Assembly (NCBI RefSeq): GCF_009389715.1
Contig: NC_052404.1
Location: forward strand, 9,680,480 to 9,744,479
Reading direction: 5' to 3'
Length of the DNA stretch: 64,000 bases
DNA from: Phoenix dactylifera
Taxonomy: Eukaryota > Streptophyta > Magnoliopsida > Arecales > Arecaceae
Below are positions 59,654 to 64,000 of the stretch, piece after piece. Numbering within the stretch: the stretch's first letter is position 1; every line of letters starts with the position of its first letter. The notes under the pieces were generated by a model. That model was not told the origin of the DNA. It saw only the letters and a list, made by a program, of their open reading frames with translations, and searched no databases. The position numbers were made by a program, and so were the translations under genes.

Positions 59654-60169
59654 TTCTAACTGTTGCTGGTGGTCCAAACCGAGAACGATTGGCACTGCGG
59701 TGTGAACGGGGTTCCGTCTGAGTTGTCTTGGTTGGTGTTGGTTGCGCTCCACCTTCCGCCAAGAAACCTGCAAACAAGCCTTGCACCACCACCAGGGTGG
59801 TGATGGCCCTCCGACGGTCAAGTCAGAGGAGATTGGAGGAGGAGGAGAGGTGATAATCGCAAGTAAGAGAGTGCTCTGGGAGATATTGCTCACCCCCCCT
59901 TTCTCCCCCCAGCCGCATATATACCTGGCTGGGGGGTCTCCCAGGGGGGTTCGTTATCGTGGGGCACGATGGTGTGGCCACTGACATGGCCGTTACAGGG
60001 CGTCGTGGAGCAGCACCGGGTACGGCCACGTCAGGGCATAGTGGGGCTCCGCTTTGTACGGCTGATGCAGGAGATCGTGGAGCAGCATCGGATACAGCCG
60101 TTGCAGGGAGTAGTGGAGCAGGAGGCCGCGGCGTGCCTCTGGGGAATAGCCTGTCGTTATCAAGAGATC

Positions 60170-60420
60170 TCCGACTCGGGGTCGGAGCGCTGGATCAAGG
60201 GGCAGCCGACTCGGGGTCGGGCTGCGGAGCCGAGGATATCCGACTCGGGGTCGGATTGCTGGATCAAAGGGCAGCCGACTCGGGGTCGGGCTGCGGAGCC
60301 GAGGACGTCCGACTCGGGGTCGGAGCGCTGGATCAAAGGGCAGCCGACTCGGGGTCGGGCTGCGAAGCCGAGGATGTCCGACTCGGGGTCGGATTGCTGG
60401 ATCAAAGGGCAGCCGTAGTC
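60170..60420. repeat. 69-bp tandem array, about 3.6 copies
   Basis: TCCGACTCGGGGTCGG starts at 60170, 60239, 60308 and 60377, an exact 69-bp period. Each unit contains CCGACTCGGGGTCGG twice, itself an inverted repeat (CCGAC-TCGGG-GTCGG), separated by (A/G)GCGCTGGATCAA-type or GGCTGCGGAGCCGAGG spacers. The period is divisible by three, so all frames stay open, producing long spurious ORFs on both strands. Confidence 0.92.
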
Positions 60421-63400
60421 TTCCTGGGCGCGCGTGCCGGTCACGTGGGGCATGGCGGCTTATTTCCCCCGTAACAGTAGCCCCCCACTTCCGAGCCTGG
60501 AACCAGAAGGGGAACAGGTGAAGGGAGTGATGTTTCGGGATTGCCGCCGTTCCTCGGAGAGGCGCGCGCGCTTCGAGCTCCCCGCCCTTTTTATGGCGTA
60601 TGGCGGTTATTGCTGACCTGGCAGTCTGAGGATTTCGGCGGACATCCTTCCTTAATGGTGTCGATTCGCCTTTGGGGCGCGAGCGACCCTTCGGCAGCCA
60701 GGCGTCCTCTGGCGTCATCGAGGCGTCACTTGCCTTTCCGCCTATTTAATCGGGGGCCTTTCCCCGTCCGTCTTCTTCTTTACAGATATTTTCAAGTTTC
60801 CCCTTTGCGCAGCTGTTGCTGCCGTCGGACTGTTCACTTGTTTCTCCTTTGGCGCTCTCGGAGCCGTTCTTACCTCCGGTGAGTTTTCCCCATTCTTCTA
60901 CTTAGGGCTCTCCATACTTTCCCCTCTTATACTAGTGTACTCCAGTCGCTCCGGTCTTTCCCCCCTTCCTGTCCCCGTCCTGACCGTAGGTTTATTGGCC
61001 ATTAGGAATGGGCGAAGTGAGAGCAGACCAAATTAAGTCGGAGCTGGTCGCCACAGACTTAGACAGACTCGTGGCTCGGTACCACCTTCCCGAGGCCTGC
61101 AACGCCACGCTCCCGGGGCCTGAGGAGAGGATGTCCCATCCTCCTCCAGGGAAGATCGCCATCAATGAGGGCATTCTCCAGGCCGGGTTCCGCTTTCCCC
61201 CTTCGGACTTGGTCATGCAGGTGCTACGGGGTTTAAGAGTGGCACCGACGCAACTGGTGCCGAACTCGTGGCGGGCCCTGACGGTCTTCCAGGTTCTCTG
61301 CCGTATGCACGAGATCCCCGCCACCCTGAATGTTTTTTGGGAGTTCTACAGCCTGAGCGGCCACCCCCAGGACAAAAGGTGGTGGTGCTTCGCAGCGCGG
61401 CGAGGATGCGGCCTTGTCAAGGAGGCTCCTACCTCCATTCACAAATGGAAGGAGCGCTTCTTTTTTGTTGATGCAGATCCCTCTTGGGAAATCAGGGCGA
61501 CCTGGGAGACCCCGATGAAGTCTCCGATCGGCCTATCGAGACTGTCAAGGGAGGAGTCCGATGGCTTGGCCGCCTTGAAGGGGTTGGTTGCCGAGGGCCA
61601 GCTCCCCCCGGTGGCCCGCCTTATTTCCGAGGATACTTTGGTGAATGTCGGTCTGAGCTCGGTCCCCACCGACCGTGAGTCCGCCACCGATTCTTTCTTG
61701 ACTTTTTCCCTTCTTTCGTCCCGTTCTTTCCTTTGGTTTCTCCGTCTCCGACTATCCCGTCCTTTTTGCAGAGATCGACGACGTCATGCGGTCGGTGAAG
61801 ACAAAGGCTGTTGGTAGGGCGTCCCTGCTGGAAGCAGCCCAGAGGAGGAAACGAGCTCTTCCGAGCGGGGCCCCACCGGCGAAGAAGTCTCGTAAGGAGG
61901 TGCCTCCGACGCCGACCGACGAGTCCGGGCCCACCGATCAGGGAGACGTCGTGGGCACGGACCGGCAGCTGACGCTGTATCAGCCCTCCGGTGGTAAGAT
62001 TGCCGCTACTCCGGAGGTATCATCCGAGCCTGCCCGAGACGGACGGGTCGGACGTGATCGGTCCCCGACCCGGCCTTCGACTCGGTCGGCTCCTGATGAC
62101 TCGAGGAGGGACGCGCCGAGGCCCCGACCGAGCGGGACCCTATCAATTCCTGGGGTGACCCCCGCCCCGAGCGCGATCGGCCGGACTCTTCCCCAGGCGA
62201 TGGATAGGGGTAAGGCTGCAGAACCACCGTCCGGCTCTGGGGAGAAATCGGGGTCTGCCTTCACTACCGATGGCGCCCGAAATCTCATCGAAACAGTGCT
62301 GCTGGAGAAGGACCGTCGGCGGGTCCGGGAGTTGGAGGTCTCTGACGTTGGGGCTGCCAGCTGTGTCTGTCTCATGTCGGTGAGTGTTCTTCTGGCCGCT
62401 TTTCACCATTTATTGGCTCTGTTGTTCTCCGCCTGACTCCCTTATTTTTCCTATTTCTTAGCTCGCCTAGTACATGATCCGTCTGGAGGAGTGCTACAAG
62501 GAACAGGCGGGGCTTCTGGCGAAGGCCGAGGACCGGCTGAAAGCAGTGGAAAAGGGAGGCCAGGCTGTGGCAGGCAGGACGACCGGGGACTTCGAGGCGA
62601 GGCTCCGGGAGGCCGAAGAGCGGGCACTCGGCTTTGCTGCCCTCGAGAAGCAACTGTTGGAGGCTCAGGAGCAGCTCAAGGTTGCCTCGGGTCTCGAGGG
62701 CGAGGTCAAGAAGGCGGATGAGCGGGCCGAGAAGCAGTCCCGGAAGGCTGCCGACTACCGGGAGAGGGGGGAGAAGGCCTAGCGGTCAGCCGACAACGCC
62801 CGCAACCGAACCCGGTCTCTTGAAGCTAAGCTGGGCGAATTGGAATCGGCCTTGGAGAAGTCCCGTGCGAGCGATCAGGAGCTTCATTCGCGCCTGACGG
62901 AGGCTGAGGCTGCTCGCATTGCTGCCGAAGCGAAGCACAAGGAGGCTCGGGCTGAGCTGCTGAGGGTCTCCACCGAGGCGGAAGGCCGGATTGTGGCGAA
63001 GGTCTTGGAGGCGAAAGTCCAGATTATGGAGCGGGCAGAGGCGGCGCTGGCCGAGAGGAGTGCGGAAATCGGGCGTCAGGCGGTAGAGGCTTATCGCCAG
63101 TCCGCCGAGTTCGCTCATGATATGTCGGAGGCAGTACAGACCTATCGTCAGTCCGACGAGTTTGTCCGTGACGCGTCGGACGCGGGGGCCGAAGCCTTTG
63201 TCTTAGGCTTCGAGGAGGGCCTGGCAAGGGTGTCGGCTAAGTACCCCGAAGTTGACCTGAGCGAGATCTCCCTTCTCGACTCCTCTCCGGCGCCATTGCC
63301 TGTTGGTTCTCCTGCTGCTTCCCTACCTCCTGCGGACGAGCCCGACGTTCCCGACCCGGGAGTTTCTCCAAGCTGACCTCTTGTACCTTTCGTTGTCTTC

Positions 63401-63555
63401 TTTTTTTTTGTATACCGGCGTTTTGCCAAATTGTATGGGCCTCGGCCCTGAAACAATGAAAATTAATGCAAGTTGAATGTTTCTTCATCTCGCCTTCGTC
63501 CTTCTTTTTCTTTTAACTCTCGGTAGCGTCTTGCTGACTCCTGGCTTCCGAAATT

Positions 63556-64000
63556 CTTCCGGCGCTAGGCCAGGCATCCGAGGGTTAGGCCACAGGAAAC
63601 TCTTCCGGCGCTAAGCCAGGCATCCGAGGGTTGGGCCTCAGGAAATTCTTCCGGCGCTAAGCCAGGCATCCGAGGGTTAGGCCTCGGGAAATTCTTCCGG
63701 CGCTAAGCCAGGCATCCGAGGGTTAGGCCTCGGGAAATTCTTCCGGCGCTAAGCCAGGCATCCGAGGGTTAGGCCTCAGGAAATTCTTCCGGCGCTAAGC
63801 CAGGCATCCGAGGGTTAGGCCTCAGGAAATTCTTCCGGCGCTAAGCCAGGCATCCGAGGGTTAGGCCCCAGGAAACTCTTCCGGCGCTAAGCCAGGCATC
63901 CGAGGGTTAGGCCTCAGGAAACTCTTCCGGCGCTAAGCCAGGCATCCGAGGGTTAGGCCTCAGGAAATTCTTCCGGCGCTAAGCCAGGCATCCGAGGGTT
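63556..64000. repeat. 46-bp tandem array, at least 9.6 copies, continuing past the window
   Basis: The unit reads CTTCCGGCGCTAAGCCAGGC followed by ATCCGAGGGTTAGGCCTCAG and GAAATT. Starts at 63556, 63602, 63648 and onwards keep a 46-bp period with very few differences, so the array is young or homogenised. It lies after the coiled-coil ORFs of the retroelement. Confidence 0.93.

Larger units (their letters stand above)
59654..64000 (+). mobile_element. 5' part of a GC-rich LTR retroelement, Ty3/gypsy-like (possibly Tat lineage), cut by the window end
   Basis: From about 59654 (TGTTGCTGGTGG) GC content rises sharply. An LTR-like section with a CATATATACC box (about 59913-59922) and a 69-bp array runs to about 60880. 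Then come ORF regions: 61008-61817 encodes a domain often annotated as a plant transposon protein or retroelement N-terminal protein (HLPEACNATLPGPEER, FWEFYSLSGHPQDKRWW, IHKWKERFFFVDADPSWEIR); 61786-62436 is a Pro/Ser/Arg-rich linker; 62474-62782 and 62840-63376 are strongly coiled-coil (EARLREAEERALGFAALEKQ). Intron-like GT...AG segments lie between some. A 46-bp array then runs off the window. Extra ORFs plus tandem arrays are a known habit of Tat-type elements. No reverse transcriptase, integrase or second LTR is in view, so wholeness cannot be judged; at least a break or two is likely. Confidence 0.6.

Noticed and set aside
59959-60474. 171-residue Gly/Ala/Asp-repeat ORF and its antisense 241-residue ORF
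   Set aside because: The 69-bp array keeps frames open on both strands; better explained as repeat than as protein.
1-64000. tRNA genes, CRISPR arrays, bacterial-type operons
   Set aside because: No intact tRNA A/B-box pair outside the SINE, no regular spacer-repeat arrays, and the gene structure is clearly eukaryotic.

Overview
The window is nuclear DNA of a flowering plant, most likely a commelinid monocot. A palm-like genome is my inference from the repeat types and from GC-rich first exons beside AT-rich introns; no single sequence proves it. Evidence for a plant: an ABI4-type AP2 factor, a SHLQMYR-class GARP factor, a trihelix factor, a ZIP6-type transporter and a Cf-type LRR receptor-like protein, all with plant splice sites. 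Genes are sparse: eight credible protein-coding genes in 64 kb, with repeats between them.

Layout. 1-8.2 kb is AT-rich intergenic DNA with a 5'-truncated LINE, a short retroposon, a local duplication and a Copia gag/protease fossil. 8.5-10.0 kb is a five-exon GARP gene. 11.3-14.9 kb is a 3.6 kb foldback (Mutator-like) element, almost a perfect palindrome, carrying a captured gene piece in both arms. 15.4-16.1 kb is a single-exon RING-H2 gene with a minisatellite leader. 16.1-23.2 kb is intergenic, with a MULE-type MITE and an Au-like SINE. At 23.2-29.4 kb a trihelix gene (-) and a small conserved three-exon gene (+) diverge from a 0.6 kb shared promoter. 30.9-31.3 kb is a TRIM. 32.6-33.6 kb is SGF11, the zinc-finger subunit of the SAGA deubiquitinase module. 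33.6-42.0 kb is gene-poor. 42.0-42.9 kb is ABI4. 47.9-50.8 kb is ZIP6, with a second TRIM of the same family in its intron. 53.2-56.6 kb is an LRR receptor-like protein (-). 57.8-58.7 kb is a degenerate minisatellite followed by a CT microsatellite. From about 59.65 kb to the window end is the 5' part of a GC-rich LTR retroelement (Ty3/gypsy-like) with an extra ORF region, coiled-coil ORFs and two tandem arrays.

The genes do not form a pathway. Five are regulators (GARP, RING E3, trihelix, SGF11, ABI4), one is a metal transporter, one an immune-type receptor and one is unknown. I found no clearly new biological system. The most unusual structures are the palindromic gene-capturing element, two micro-retroposon insertions with target-site duplications (one duplicates a splice acceptor), and the paired TRIM copies.
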